From JANQGH01 sp039177555 (GTDB taxonomy: Bacteria; Pseudomonadota; Alphaproteobacteria; DSM-16000; Inquilinaceae), in the NCBI GenBank assembly GCA_039177555.1, contig JBCDFV010000031.1:1-47138 (forward strand): 47,138 nucleotides of DNA, given 5' to 3'. The stretch's first letter is position 1. The number at the start of each line of letters is the position of its first letter. The notes under the pieces are model-generated. The model did no database searches and had not been told where the DNA came from. It saw only the letters and a program-made list of their open reading frames with translations. Below, piece after piece: positions 22,313 to 30,441 of the stretch. Position numbers and translations under genes: made by a program.

Positions 22313-23581
22313 TCAAGTATCCCACTCCAGGTCCGTCCGTCGTTTCAGCGTCAGGGTGGCGATAAGGCTGATTACGGCGACGGCGGCGAGATACCAGGCG
22401 GGCGCGGCCAGATCGCCGGTCGCTTGGACCAGCCAGGTCGCGACCAGCGGGGCGGTGCCGCCGAAGATCGCGATGGTCAGATTATAGCCGGTGGCCATGG
22501 CGCTGTAGCGCAGCCGCGCCGGAAACTGCTCGACCATCGCGACCGGCGTTGCCCCTTGCAGAAAGCCGCTGAAGATTGCGAACACCAGTTGGGCGATGAT
22601 GACCGCGATCAGCGCGCCCGTGTCGACCCACAAAAACAACGGGTAGACCACGATGGCGGCGACCAGCATGGCGGCCGCCAGAACCGGCTTGTAGCCGACC
22701 CGATCGGCGACCAGACCGGCGACGGGCATCAGCGCCACGAGCACGACCATGGCCAGCGTGTTGATCGTCAGCGCCCCCGGCACGGTCGGGCTGACGATAT
22801 GGGTCAGGTAAGTCGGCATCCAGATGAAGAGAACGTAGATACCGACGCCAAGCAGCATCACCATCGCCGCCATCTGAACCATGCGGAACGGCATCTGGCG
22901 GATCGCGTCGCCCAGCGGCCAAACGGCCACCCGCGCCGATGTCTGAAGTTCCTGAAACGATGGCGTTTCGCGCAGATGCAGGCGCAGCCAGACCCCGACC
23001 ACACCGATCACCACGCCGCCGAGGAAGGGCAAGCGCCAGCCGAAATCGGCCATTTGCTCGGATGTCAGGATCAGGTGCAGCAGTGCCGCCACAGCGGACC
23101 CGGCCAGCATGCCCAACACCGTGCTGAAGACAGACCAGCTGCCGAAATAGGCCCGGCGACCGGGCGTTGCCATTTCGACCAGATAGGTGATCGACCCGAT
23201 GAACTCGCCGCCGACCGAGACGCCTTGCGCGAGACGCAGGATGACGAGCAGCAGGGCCGCGAGTGCGCCCACCTGTTCATGGGTCGGCAACACCGCGATC
23301 AAGCTGGTCGGCACGGCCATCGCGACAATGGAGATCAGAAGCGCGCGCCGGCGCCCCAGCCGGTCGCCGAGATGGCCGAACAGAAACCCGCCGATCGGGC
23401 GCATGAGATAGCCCGCAGCAAAGACGCCGAACGTATTGATCAGGCCGGCGAGAGGGTCGTCCGCCGGAAAGAACTGGGTGCTGATCACCGGCGCGAAGAA
23501 ACCGAAGACGGCGAAGTCGTACCATTCCAGGGCGTTGCCGACCGCGCCGGCGGCGATGGCCCTTCTGTTGACGTCGGGCAT
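22313..23581 (-). CDS. MFS transporter, metabolite:H+ symporter (MHS) family
   Basis: A 422-residue, 12-helix carrier. The MHS signatures are clear: AGAVGNALEWYDFAVFGFFA at the N-terminus, the GHLGDRLGRRRAL loop 2-3 motif, RLAQGVSVGGEFIGSITYL in helix 4-5, and WRLPFLGGVVIGVVGVWLRL in the middle. MHS members (ProP, KgtP, ShiA, CitA) import osmolytes or carboxylates by proton symport; substrate not deducible. The start at 23581 has GAGG ten bases upstream; the longer frame to 23662 lacks family similarity. It converges with the VOC gene with 3 bp between stops. Confidence 0.9.
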   Translation of the reverse strand: MPDVNRRAIAAGAVGNALEWYDFAVFGFFAPVISTQFFPADDPLAGLINTFGVFAAGYLMRPIGGFLFGHLGDRLGRRRALLISIVAMAVPTSLIAVLPTHEQVGALAALLLVILRLAQGVSVGGEFIGSITYLVEMATPGRRAYFGSWSVFSTVLGMLAGSAVAALLHLILTSEQMADFGWRLPFLGGVVIGVVGVWLRLHLRETPSFQELQTSARVAVWPLGDAIRQMPFRMVQMAAMVMLLGVGIYVLFIWMPTYLTHIVSPTVPGALTINTLAMVVLVALMPVAGLVADRVGYKPVLAAAMLVAAIVVYPLFLWVDTGALIAVIIAQLVFAIFSGFLQGATPVAMVEQFPARLRYSAMATGYNLTIAIFGGTAPLVATWLVQATGDLAAPAWYLAAVAVISLIATLTLKRRTDLEWDT

Positions 23582-23749
23582 GCGAGCTGTGCCTCGGACT
23601 GAAGACCTGAACCGTGCGGACGCCGGCCGCTTAATGGTCGCCTTGGGCCGGTCGGGATTCAAGCCAAATGAACACCTGCCGGCGTGGCGCCAATACTATG
23701 GTCGTCGCCGCGCGCTCGCGGTCACGCCAGCGGCAGCGCGTGGAACAGT

Positions 23750-24502
23750 TCAACGCAGGCTCTGCCCACCATCGACCGTCAGGGTCTGGCCGGTGATCCA
23801 TCGCGCGCGCTCCGACGCCAGATAGACGGCCGCATCGGCGATCTCCTCCACCGTTCCGAGCCGGCCAAAAGGCACGCTGGCCACTGTCGCGTCATAGATG
23901 TCCCGGTGTTCGGCCTTCATGACATCCCAGAAGCCGCCATCGAAAAACGTCGACCCCGGGGCGATGCCATTGACCCGAATGTTGTGCGGGGCCAGGGCTT
24001 TGGCCTGCGACGTGGTGTAGTGAATGACGGCCGCCTTGATGGCCGCGTAGCCCGGCGAGCGCGTCGACGGCATCTCGCCGGATACCGACGAGATGTTGAT
24101 GATGCAGCCGCCGCCGGCCGCGATCATCATCGGCGTCACCAGCCGCGACACGCGGACAACGCCCATAAGGTCAACGTCGAAGTTCCGCCGCCAGCCCTCG
24201 TCGCTCTCGCTGTCGCCGGCACCCGTGGGGTTGTTGACCAGCACCTGGACCGTGCCGAGTGCCTCTTGGGCCTGCGCGACGTAGGTGGCCAGCGCGTCCG
24301 GGTCCGAGACATCGCACGGGGCAGCATGGATTGACGTGCCATGCGTCGCGAGATCTTGCCGGGCCGCCTCAAGCGCCTCAGCCCCCCGCGCGCAGATCGA
24401 GACGTTGGCGCCCTCTCGGGCAAAGCAGTCGGCCATGGCGCGGCCGATTCCCCTGCTGGCGCCGGTAACGATGACGCCCTTGCCCTTCAAGCCTAAATCC
24501 AT
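23750..24502 (-). CDS. Short-chain dehydrogenase/reductase (SDR)
   Basis: A 250-residue NAD(P)-dependent oxidoreductase. The cofactor motif TGASRGIG is at residues 13-20, CDVSD at 63-67, a variant NNPTG in place of NNAG at 90-94, the catalytic serine in INISSVSG (Ser138/139), and the Tyr152-x3-Lys156 pair in GYAAIKAA. The C-terminal WITGQTLTVDGGQSL is typical of classical SDRs. Arg39 in CARG follows a strand and may favour NADPH. Substrate unknown. It starts 44 bp after the decarboxylase stop on the same strand, so it may be the third gene of a hydrolase-decarboxylase-SDR operon. Confidence 0.92.
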   Translation of the reverse strand: MDLGLKGKGVIVTGASRGIGRAMADCFAREGANVSICARGAEALEAARQDLATHGTSIHAAPCDVSDPDALATYVAQAQEALGTVQVLVNNPTGAGDSESDEGWRRNFDVDLMGVVRVSRLVTPMMIAAGGGCIINISSVSGEMPSTRSPGYAAIKAAVIHYTTSQAKALAPHNIRVNGIAPGSTFFDGGFWDVMKAEHRDIYDATVASVPFGRLGTVEEIADAAVYLASERARWITGQTLTVDGGQSLR

Positions 24503-24546
24503 CGCGACGGGTTCCGTTGATGCGTGCTGTCAAGTCCGGACCCGAT

Positions 24547-25968
24547 CTAGCAGACGGCGCGCCAGGCAGCCAGGATTGCCTCGACCGACAGGGCGCCATC
24601 CTGCTCCGTCGTCGGCCAACCGATAACCGATATGCGCATGACCCATCGGCCCCGCCAGCGCGCACCGCCCGCGAAGCAGACACCGTCTTGTTGCACCCGG
24701 TCGATCACCGCCTGGGTCAGCGTATCACCCTCGGCGTCCGGGCGATCCGCCCCGAACCGCACGATGGCCTGGTTCAACTGGACCTGGTTGACGATCTCGA
24801 CGCCTGGCTCGGCCGACAACCGATCAGCCATCTGGGCCGCGATGCGACAGTGGCGCGCCACCATCTGGGCGATACCGTCACGGCCCAAATGGCGCAGGAT
24901 CGCCCAAGTGGGGAAGCCGCGCGCACGACGCGACAGTTCCGGTACCAGGTGGGTCGGGTCCCGCTCATCCTCAGCCGAGGTGGGCAGGTAGCTGGCGGCG
25001 ATCGTCATCGCCTTACGATGGGCATCGGCATCTCTGACGATGGCATAGCCGCTGTCATACGGCGTCTGCAGCCATTTGTGGCCGTCGGTCGCCCAGGAGT
25101 CGGCACCGTCCACGCTGGCCGCGAGACCGGCATAGTCCTTGCTGGCCCGCGCCCAGAGGCCGAACGCGCCGTCGACATGCAGCCAGCCGCCGCGACGATG
25201 GGTGGCCTCGGCCAAGCGCAGGAACGGATCGAACGCGCCCGTGTTCAACTGCCCCGCCTGGGCGATGGCAATCACCGGCCCCTCGGTAGTCGCCAACGCG
25301 GCATCGAAAGCGTCGGCGTCGATGCGGCCGGCCTGGTCGGTCGCGACCCGTATCACCGGATCATGGCCGAAGCCAAGCAGTTGAAGGGCCGAAAACACGG
25401 TGGCGTGCGCGTCATCGCCGATGAGCACCGAGACCTTGGGCGCGCCAAACAGACCCTGCCGTTCGACATCCCAGCCTTCGCGCGCCAGAACGGCGGTGCG
25501 TGCCGCCGCCAGGCAGACGAAGTTGGCAACGGTGGCGCCCGTCACGAAGCCGACGGAGCTTTCGCGCGGCAAGTCCAGAAGGTCGAGCAGCCAGCCCGCA
25601 GCGGCGGTTTCCGCCGCCGACGCCGCCGGCGATGCCTGGTGATTGCCGGCATTCTGGCCCCAGGCGCTGGTCAGCCAATCCGCGGCAACGCCGACGGGAT
25701 GCGACGACCCGATCACCCAGCCGAAAAAGCGCGCGCCCGTGGGCATCATCAGGCCGCGATCGGCGTTTCGCGCCAACGTCTGAATGACCTGGGCCGCGGG
25801 CTCACCCTTCTCCGGTGTCGGCCCGTCAAACAGGTCCAGCATCTCAGGGTAGGTCAGTTCCGGGCGGTGCAGGCGATCAGGAACACCTTGCCTGAACTCG
25901 ATCGCGGCCTCAGCGGCCGATCGCAACAGGGCCTCGTTCGCGTTGCCGGTTGCTACATCGCCCGCCAT
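24547..25968 (-). CDS. Pyridoxal-phosphate-dependent group II decarboxylase family protein
   Basis: A 473-residue PLP enzyme with start at 25968 after an AAGGA site. The PLP lysine is Lys298 in WATDGHKWLQTPYDSGYAIV; Asp266 in LHVDGAFGLW and His188 in DDAHATV fill the other cofactor-contact positions. The N-terminal FFGWVIGSSHPVGVAADWL and FVTGATVANFVCL blocks are typical of the aromatic-amino-acid/glutamate decarboxylase group. Actual substrate is unclear; some members are lyases or aldehyde synthases instead. It begins 13 bp after the stop of the serine hydrolase gene, consistent with one operon. Confidence 0.88.
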   Translation of the reverse strand: MAGDVATGNANEALLRSAAEAAIEFRQGVPDRLHRPELTYPEMLDLFDGPTPEKGEPAAQVIQTLARNADRGLMMPTGARFFGWVIGSSHPVGVAADWLTSAWGQNAGNHQASPAASAAETAAAGWLLDLLDLPRESSVGFVTGATVANFVCLAAARTAVLAREGWDVERQGLFGAPKVSVLIGDDAHATVFSALQLLGFGHDPVIRVATDQAGRIDADAFDAALATTEGPVIAIAQAGQLNTGAFDPFLRLAEATHRRGGWLHVDGAFGLWARASKDYAGLAASVDGADSWATDGHKWLQTPYDSGYAIVRDADAHRKAMTIAASYLPTSAEDERDPTHLVPELSRRARGFPTWAILRHLGRDGIAQMVARHCRIAAQMADRLSAEPGVEIVNQVQLNQAIVRFGADRPDAEGDTLTQAVIDRVQQDGVCFAGGARWRGRWVMRISVIGWPTTEQDGALSVEAILAAWRAVC

Positions 25969-25981
25969 GTCGGTGTTCCTT

Positions 25982-27145
25982 CTATCCCTTGTGGAGAACC
26001 CCACCCTTCATCGGCTGGTCTCCGTCCAAAAGCCGTAAAACGGCCGGTACCAGTTCGGCAACCGGCCGCAACTGCGAGAACACACCACGGGCGCGCGATT
26101 GGTTCAACGTTCCGCAGATCGTTACATCCATGGCCGGCCAGTAGAGCGCGAAGGCCTTCAGGAACCCGGTGTGGCCCCAAAGCCCGCCATATCCGGGCAA
26201 TCCCAGGGTGGAAAGATCGAAACGCCGCAGGCCGAGACCATAGAAGACCCCGCGTTCGCCCGTCTCGATCCAGGGCAGCATCTGCCGTCGGCAGGCATCT
26301 TTCTTGAAAATCCGCTTGTCGGCAAAGGCGCGCATGAACAGCGTCAGATCGGCCGCGTTGGTGACCAGCCCGCCGCTGGCCCAATCCGCCGAGGTGGCCC
26401 GCATGGCCCCATACGCGATGTCGCCCACGGCGGGCATCGAGACGGGCCGCGCGGCGTTCGCCGGCCGCCTCGCCTCGCGATGGAGCATGTAGGTGTTGTG
26501 CATGCCCAGCCGCGCAAACAGCCTTGACCGCATGACATCGTGCAGCGTGTCCCCGGCAACGCGTTCGATGACAAGCCCGGCGAGCACATAGCCGGTGTCC
26601 GAATAGTGCCAGCCGCCGCCGGGCGCAAAGCGTGCGGAGAGGTTCCGCCGCGTCCAGTCCAGAACCTCATGCGGCTGCCACAGCCGATCAGGCTCGTCCA
26701 AAAGCGCCGCCATGAAGGGCGAATTGCCGTTCGCGTCGGGCGGGCCGTCGCCGAAGCAGTCGGCCACGCCGCTGGTGTGACTGAGCAGCCGACGCATCGT
26801 CAGCCGGTCTTCGTAGACCTGACCGCCATGGCGGTGGAGACCGGCGATCGTGGCGGCGGGCAGATAGGCCCCGATGCCGCGATCGAGATCGAGCAGGCCG
26901 TCCTCGACCAGCAGCATCGCCGTCGTCGCCGTGATCATCTTGGTGATGCTGGCGGCGTGGAACTGATCGTCCGGCTGCATGCGCCGGTAATGCCGTGGAT
27001 CGGCCAGCCCGGTGACCAGCGATACGCGATCCTCGGCCGTCGCCACGGTCAAGACACCGCCATGCACCGCCCCGTCGAAGGCGAGCGCCTGATCCAAGGC
27101 GTTCTGCAACGACATGCGCATGTCGGGTAAGGTCAGTGCGTTCAT
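25982..27145 (-). CDS. Serine hydrolase, beta-lactamase/class C family (AmpC/EstB-like)
   Basis: A 387-residue hydrolase of the penicillin-binding-protein/AmpC fold. The nucleophile motif is SITK (Ser66-Lys69), the second motif is Tyr182 in YSDTGY, and the third is the HTG of WGHTGFLKAF near residue 325. The LLSHTSGVADCFGDG and YVLAGLVIERVAGDTLHDVM blocks are typical. No signal peptide is visible, so it is probably cytoplasmic and acts as an esterase, amidase or D-aminopeptidase rather than as a resistance enzyme. It lies 45 bp downstream of a DUF1127 gene and 13 bp upstream of the decarboxylase gene. Confidence 0.88.
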   Translation of the reverse strand: MNALTLPDMRMSLQNALDQALAFDGAVHGGVLTVATAEDRVSLVTGLADPRHYRRMQPDDQFHAASITKMITATTAMLLVEDGLLDLDRGIGAYLPAATIAGLHRHGGQVYEDRLTMRRLLSHTSGVADCFGDGPPDANGNSPFMAALLDEPDRLWQPHEVLDWTRRNLSARFAPGGGWHYSDTGYVLAGLVIERVAGDTLHDVMRSRLFARLGMHNTYMLHREARRPANAARPVSMPAVGDIAYGAMRATSADWASGGLVTNAADLTLFMRAFADKRIFKKDACRRQMLPWIETGERGVFYGLGLRRFDLSTLGLPGYGGLWGHTGFLKAFALYWPAMDVTICGTLNQSRARGVFSQLRPVAELVPAVLRLLDGDQPMKGGVLHKG

Positions 27146-27190
27146 GATCCGCGGTTCTCAGCCTTGCCGCCACTCAGCAAGGATCGGCAC

Positions 27191-27508
27191 TCAGCGAGCC
27201 TTGGAGCCCGTCGGCCAGCCGGCGGCGTCCGCGCCATAGAGGCGCCGGCTGGTGTCGTGACCCGCGCCATGCAGAACTGAACTGATTTCCGAGCGATGGA
27301 AGCCCAGATCCTTCAACTGGGCATCGCTGAGGGATTTCAGCTCCAACGCGACCCGTTGCCGTTCGCGGTGTAGGCGCAGCATGCGCGAAAAACGCTGCGC
27401 CAGCGGCACCGTCGTACCGGGCAGGCCGACCGGCCGTTCGGGTGCTTGTTCACAATTGCCGTCGACACGGTCCAACGTCGGTTCAGCCGCCTTAATCATC
27501 GTAGCCAT
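27191..27508 (-). CDS. DUF1127 (YjiS-like) small protein
   Basis: A 105-residue protein. Two ATGs lie six bases apart; the second (27508) has the better spacing to the GAGGAG site and is chosen. The DUF1127 motif RQRVALELKSLSDAQLKDLG, then FHRSEISSVLHGAG, occupies the middle and C-terminal part, and a proline-rich N-terminal half is extra. Bacterial DUF1127 proteins are often upregulated in stationary phase or nutrient stress. It is followed by the serine hydrolase gene after 45 bp, so it could be co-transcribed. The 244 bp to the divergent racemase gene shows no clear promoter or terminator. Confidence 0.8.
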   Translation of the reverse strand: MATMIKAAEPTLDRVDGNCEQAPERPVGLPGTTVPLAQRFSRMLRLHRERQRVALELKSLSDAQLKDLGFHRSEISSVLHGAGHDTSRRLYGADAAGWPTGSKAR

Positions 27509-27752
27509 GCTCATCTCCTCAAAAGAAGCAGGCGCCCCGCACCGGAAGACTCCGCCGCGAAACGCCCGAACGAGCGGCTAGATAGGAAACCTCGCAAGGG
27601 AAGACCTGAAGGTTATCGCCGGTTTTTGTGAAGCTGGCGCGGCGATGCCTGAGCGTGACCGCGCAAGGCAGGGCACCAATGTCGACAAAGCAAACAGCGG
27701 GCCGGCCGTGTTAAGCGGGCCAAAGCAAACACCCACCTTCCGGAGCAGCGAT

Positions 27753-28415
27753 ATGCATATTGGCCTGATCGGCGGCATCGGCCCGGCGGCGACCGAACAC
27801 TACTACCGCTGTTTGATCGCGGCGCACGAGGCGGCCGGCAAGAAGCTCGACCTCACCATCGTGCATGCGGAAACCAGCGATCTGGTGCGCAACATGGGCG
27901 ACAACAATCCGCAGCGTCAGGCGGAGATCTTCCTGCCGCTGGTACGGCGGTTGGCAGGCGCCGGGGCCGAGGCCGCCGCGATCACCTCGATGACGGGGCA
28001 TTTCTGCGTGAACGAGCTGACGGCACTGTCACCCCTGCCGGTGATCAGCGCGCTGCCGGCCGTCAACGCGGCGATCGCGGCAAAGGGGCTGAAGCGGGTG
28101 GGCATTCTGGGCACCAAGCTGGTGACGGGAACCCGCCTTTACGGCGCCATCGACGCCGCGGAGATCGTGGTGCCGGAGGGGGAGGATTTCGAGGCCTGCC
28201 ACGACGCCTATCTCGCCATGGCCTTCGCCTGCCATGCAACCGACAGTCAGCGGTCGCTATTCTTCGAAATCGGCCAGCGGTTGTGCGACGATCAGGGCGC
28301 CGAGGCCGTCATTCTCGGCGGAACGGACCTGTTCTTGGCCTTCGATGGCCGCGAGTGCGGCTTCGACGTCATCGACTGCGCGCAGATCCATGCCGAGGCG
28401 CTGACACGCCTCTAA
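27753..28415 (+). CDS. Aspartate/glutamate racemase family protein lacking both catalytic cysteines
   Basis: A 220-residue protein with start after a CGGAG site. The N-terminus (MHIGLIGGIGPAATEHYYRC), the VHAETSDLVRNMGDN block and LKRVGILGTKLVTGTRLYG are typical of the Asp/Glu racemase fold, as is VILGGTDLFLAF near the end. Racemases of this fold use two cysteines, in CNTxH and GCTE motifs. Here these read SMTGH (Ser79) and GGTD (Gly190). Cys85 follows the first motif but is displaced. The usual two-base racemisation is therefore unlikely; a related isomerase, hydrolase or lyase chemistry (as in arylmalonate decarboxylase-like members) or binding function is possible. I believe similar sequences exist in other alphaproteobacteria. 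It stands alone. Confidence 0.8.
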   Translation: MHIGLIGGIGPAATEHYYRCLIAAHEAAGKKLDLTIVHAETSDLVRNMGDNNPQRQAEIFLPLVRRLAGAGAEAAAITSMTGHFCVNELTALSPLPVISALPAVNAAIAAKGLKRVGILGTKLVTGTRLYGAIDAAEIVVPEGEDFEACHDAYLAMAFACHATDSQRSLFFEIGQRLCDDQGAEAVILGGTDLFLAFDGRECGFDVIDCAQIHAEALTRL

Positions 28416-28456
28416 TCGGACCTACGCGCAGACGGCAGACCTAATCTGTCGCGTCG

Positions 28457-28972
28457 CTAAGCCACGTCACGCCGCGGCAAGCGCCAGTTGGGCCGCGGAA
28501 AGTGGCAGGTGTAGCCGTGGGGATAGCGCTGCAGATAGTCCTGGTGTTCCGGTTCCGCCTGCCAGAACGGCCCGGCCTTGGCGATCTCCGTTACCACCGG
28601 CCCGGGCCAGAGGCCCGACGCCTCGACGTCCGCGATGGTCTCGCGCGCGACCTTCTCCTGGCTCTCGTCGGTGACCAGGATGGCCGAGCGGTATTGAGAG
28701 CCGACATCGTTGCCCTGGCGGTCCTTGGTCGTCGGATCGTGGATCTGGAAAAACAACTCCAGGATTTCCCGATAGGACACCTGGGCCGGGTCGAACACCA
28801 CCTCCAGCGCCTCGGCGTGGCCGGTGCGGCCGGTGCAGACCTCGCGATAGGTCGGATTTTCCGTCGTGCCGCCGGCGTAGCCGACACGGGTGCTGATCAC
28901 ACCCGGCAGCTTGCGGACCAGATCCTCCATGCCCCAAAAACAACCGCCGGCAAGTATGGCTGTCTCGCGCAT
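28457..28972 (-). CDS. msrA: Peptide-methionine (S)-S-oxide reductase MsrA
   Basis: A 171-residue repair enzyme that reduces the S form of methionine sulfoxide. The catalytic GGCFWGMED motif has Cys11; RVGYAGGTTENPTYREVCTG, GHAEALEVVFDP and the GNDVGSQYRSAIL strand are all present and diagnostic. Extra cysteines (in VCTG and in the YTCHFPRPNW tail) could act in thiol recycling. It follows msrB with a one-base gap (TGACATG), so the two stereospecific reductases are co-translated. No signal peptide; cytoplasmic. Confidence 0.95.
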   Translation of the reverse strand: MRETAILAGGCFWGMEDLVRKLPGVISTRVGYAGGTTENPTYREVCTGRTGHAEALEVVFDPAQVSYREILELFFQIHDPTTKDRQGNDVGSQYRSAILVTDESQEKVARETIADVEASGLWPGPVVTEIAKAGPFWQAEPEHQDYLQRYPHGYTCHFPRPNWRLPRRDVA

Positions 28973-28973
28973 G

Positions 28974-29420
28974 TCAGCCCTCCTCAAACAGGTCTTTGTA
29001 GTCGCCGTAGCCTTCCTTCTCCAGGTCCGCGACCGGGACGAAGCGAAGCGCGGCGGAGTTGATGCAGTAGCGCTGGCCCGTCTCGCCCGGCCCATCGGGA
29101 AAGACATGGCCCAGGTGACTGTCGCCATGCTTCGAGCGCACCTCGGTGCGGACCATGCCGTGGCTGCGGTCTTCGATCTCGACGACGTGGCTGTCCTCGA
29201 TCGGCCGCACGAAGCTGGGCCAGCCGCTTTGGCTGTCATATTTGTGGGTCGAGGCGAACAGCGGCTCGCCGCTGACGACATCGACATAGAGCCCGTCTTC
29301 CTTGTGGTCCCAGAACTCGTTGCGAAACGGGCGCTCGGTGCCGTTGTTCTGGGTGATGTCGTGCTGCTCGCGCGTTAACGCGGCCACCGCCTCCGGCGTT
29401 TTGGCATAGCGCTGGGTCAT
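28974..29420 (-). CDS. msrB: Peptide-methionine (R)-S-oxide reductase MsrB, zinc-less type
   Basis: A 148-residue reductase of the R form of methionine sulfoxide. The core KYDSQSGWPSFVRPI, the HLGHVFPDGP block and the catalytic Cys119 in GQRYCINSAAL identify MsrB. The start at 29420 follows AGGAGA. The two CxxC pairs that bind zinc in many MsrBs are absent: the first position reads VDVVSGEP and the second SKHGDSHLG. Cys119 is the only cysteine in the whole protein, so there is no internal resolving cysteine and recycling must use an external thiol such as thioredoxin or glutathione. msrA follows at once. Confidence 0.95.
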   Translation of the reverse strand: MTQRYAKTPEAVAALTREQHDITQNNGTERPFRNEFWDHKEDGLYVDVVSGEPLFASTHKYDSQSGWPSFVRPIEDSHVVEIEDRSHGMVRTEVRSKHGDSHLGHVFPDGPGETGQRYCINSAALRFVPVADLEKEGYGDYKDLFEEG

Positions 29421-29529
29421 GGTTGGTCTCCTGACTGTCGGGATCGACACTTGATATGGGAATTGAACGGCCAGTTTTGAAAGTCAAGTTGACCGACTTG
29501 TGAACAAGGGGCTGCCTAACGGCGCCACG

Positions 29530-30441
29530 CTAAAACGCCAGGGAGAGCCGGACGCCGTCCGTATCGGCGCTCAGTTCCGCCTCTCCACCCATGGGCAGGA
29601 CCATGCGGTCGCCACCATGGGCGCAGGGGAAGTTGGTCACGACCGGGTACGGCGCGTCGGCGAAGCGCCGTTCGATCAGGCCGGCGAAGTCGAACGGGAA
29701 GTCCTCGCCTTCCTGACTGATTGCCACCGGCTCGCCGACAATCAGGCCCGAGAGGCCGCGCAGCTTTCCGTCCTGGTACAGATGAGTCAGCATGCGGTCG
29801 ACCGCATACATCGCCTCGTCGACGTCCTCGACGAACAGGATCTTGCCGTCCGTGTCGATATCGCGGCGGGTTCCGATCGATACCGAGAGCAAAGACAGAT
29901 TGCCGCCGACAATCGGCCCCCTCGCCATTCCCGGCCGCAGGACCGTGGCCTGGGCGAGAAGGCCGGCCATGCCGTCCGGATCGGGCAGCCCACGTAGACG
30001 CTTGATCAGCTGGTGACAGCCATGAGGCAGAGCGCGCGCAAAATCCCTCAGGATGGGGCCGTGCCATGGATTCTGGCCGGTGCCGGCGTGGACTGCCAGC
30101 AACAGCGCCGTCAGATCGCTGTAGCCGATCAGCGGCTTGGGATTGGCGCGGATCAGATCCAGATCCAGCCTCTCGGCGATCCGGCCCGAGCCATAGCCGC
30201 CGCGCGCGCAGAGAATGGCCCTGATCGATGGGTCGCCATAGGCGCGGTGCAGCGCCGCCAGCCTTTCGTCGTCGAGTCCGGCCAGCCGGCCCCAGCGCAA
30301 ATCGTTCTGCGGATCGACGACCGGTTCGAAGCCGGCTTGACGCAAGACCGCGCAGCCGGCCTCCAACAGGTCCGGCTCCAGCCAGTCCGCCGGGGAGACG
30401 ATGGCGATGCGGTCGCCATCGGCCAGCGGCGCGAAACTCAT
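29530..30441 (-). CDS. ldcA: LD-carboxypeptidase, peptidase family S66
   Basis: A 303-residue serine peptidase that removes the terminal D-alanine from murein tetrapeptides in cell-wall recycling. The oxyanion and nucleophile region is ARGGYGSGRI with IGYSDLTALL (Ser108), and the catalytic Glu and His lie in LFVEDVDEAMY and FPCAHGGDRMVLP. The first residues DGDRIAIVSPADWLE are the S66 opening. No signal peptide, in line with a cytoplasmic recycling enzyme. The gene start overlaps the aminopeptidase stop by four bases (ATGA), so the two peptidases form one operon. The symbol is assigned by family only; S66 also includes microcin-immunity-type members. Confidence 0.85.
   Translation of the reverse strand: MSFAPLADGDRIAIVSPADWLEPDLLEAGCAVLRQAGFEPVVDPQNDLRWGRLAGLDDERLAALHRAYGDPSIRAILCARGGYGSGRIAERLDLDLIRANPKPLIGYSDLTALLLAVHAGTGQNPWHGPILRDFARALPHGCHQLIKRLRGLPDPDGMAGLLAQATVLRPGMARGPIVGGNLSLLSVSIGTRRDIDTDGKILFVEDVDEAMYAVDRMLTHLYQDGKLRGLSGLIVGEPVAISQEGEDFPFDFAGLIERRFADAPYPVVTNFPCAHGGDRMVLPMGGEAELSADTDGVRLSLAF

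Noticed and set aside
24517..26307. Long plus-strand frame opposite the PLP decarboxylase
   Set aside because: Shadow of a clear enzyme; no domain, and open only because of high GC at third positions.
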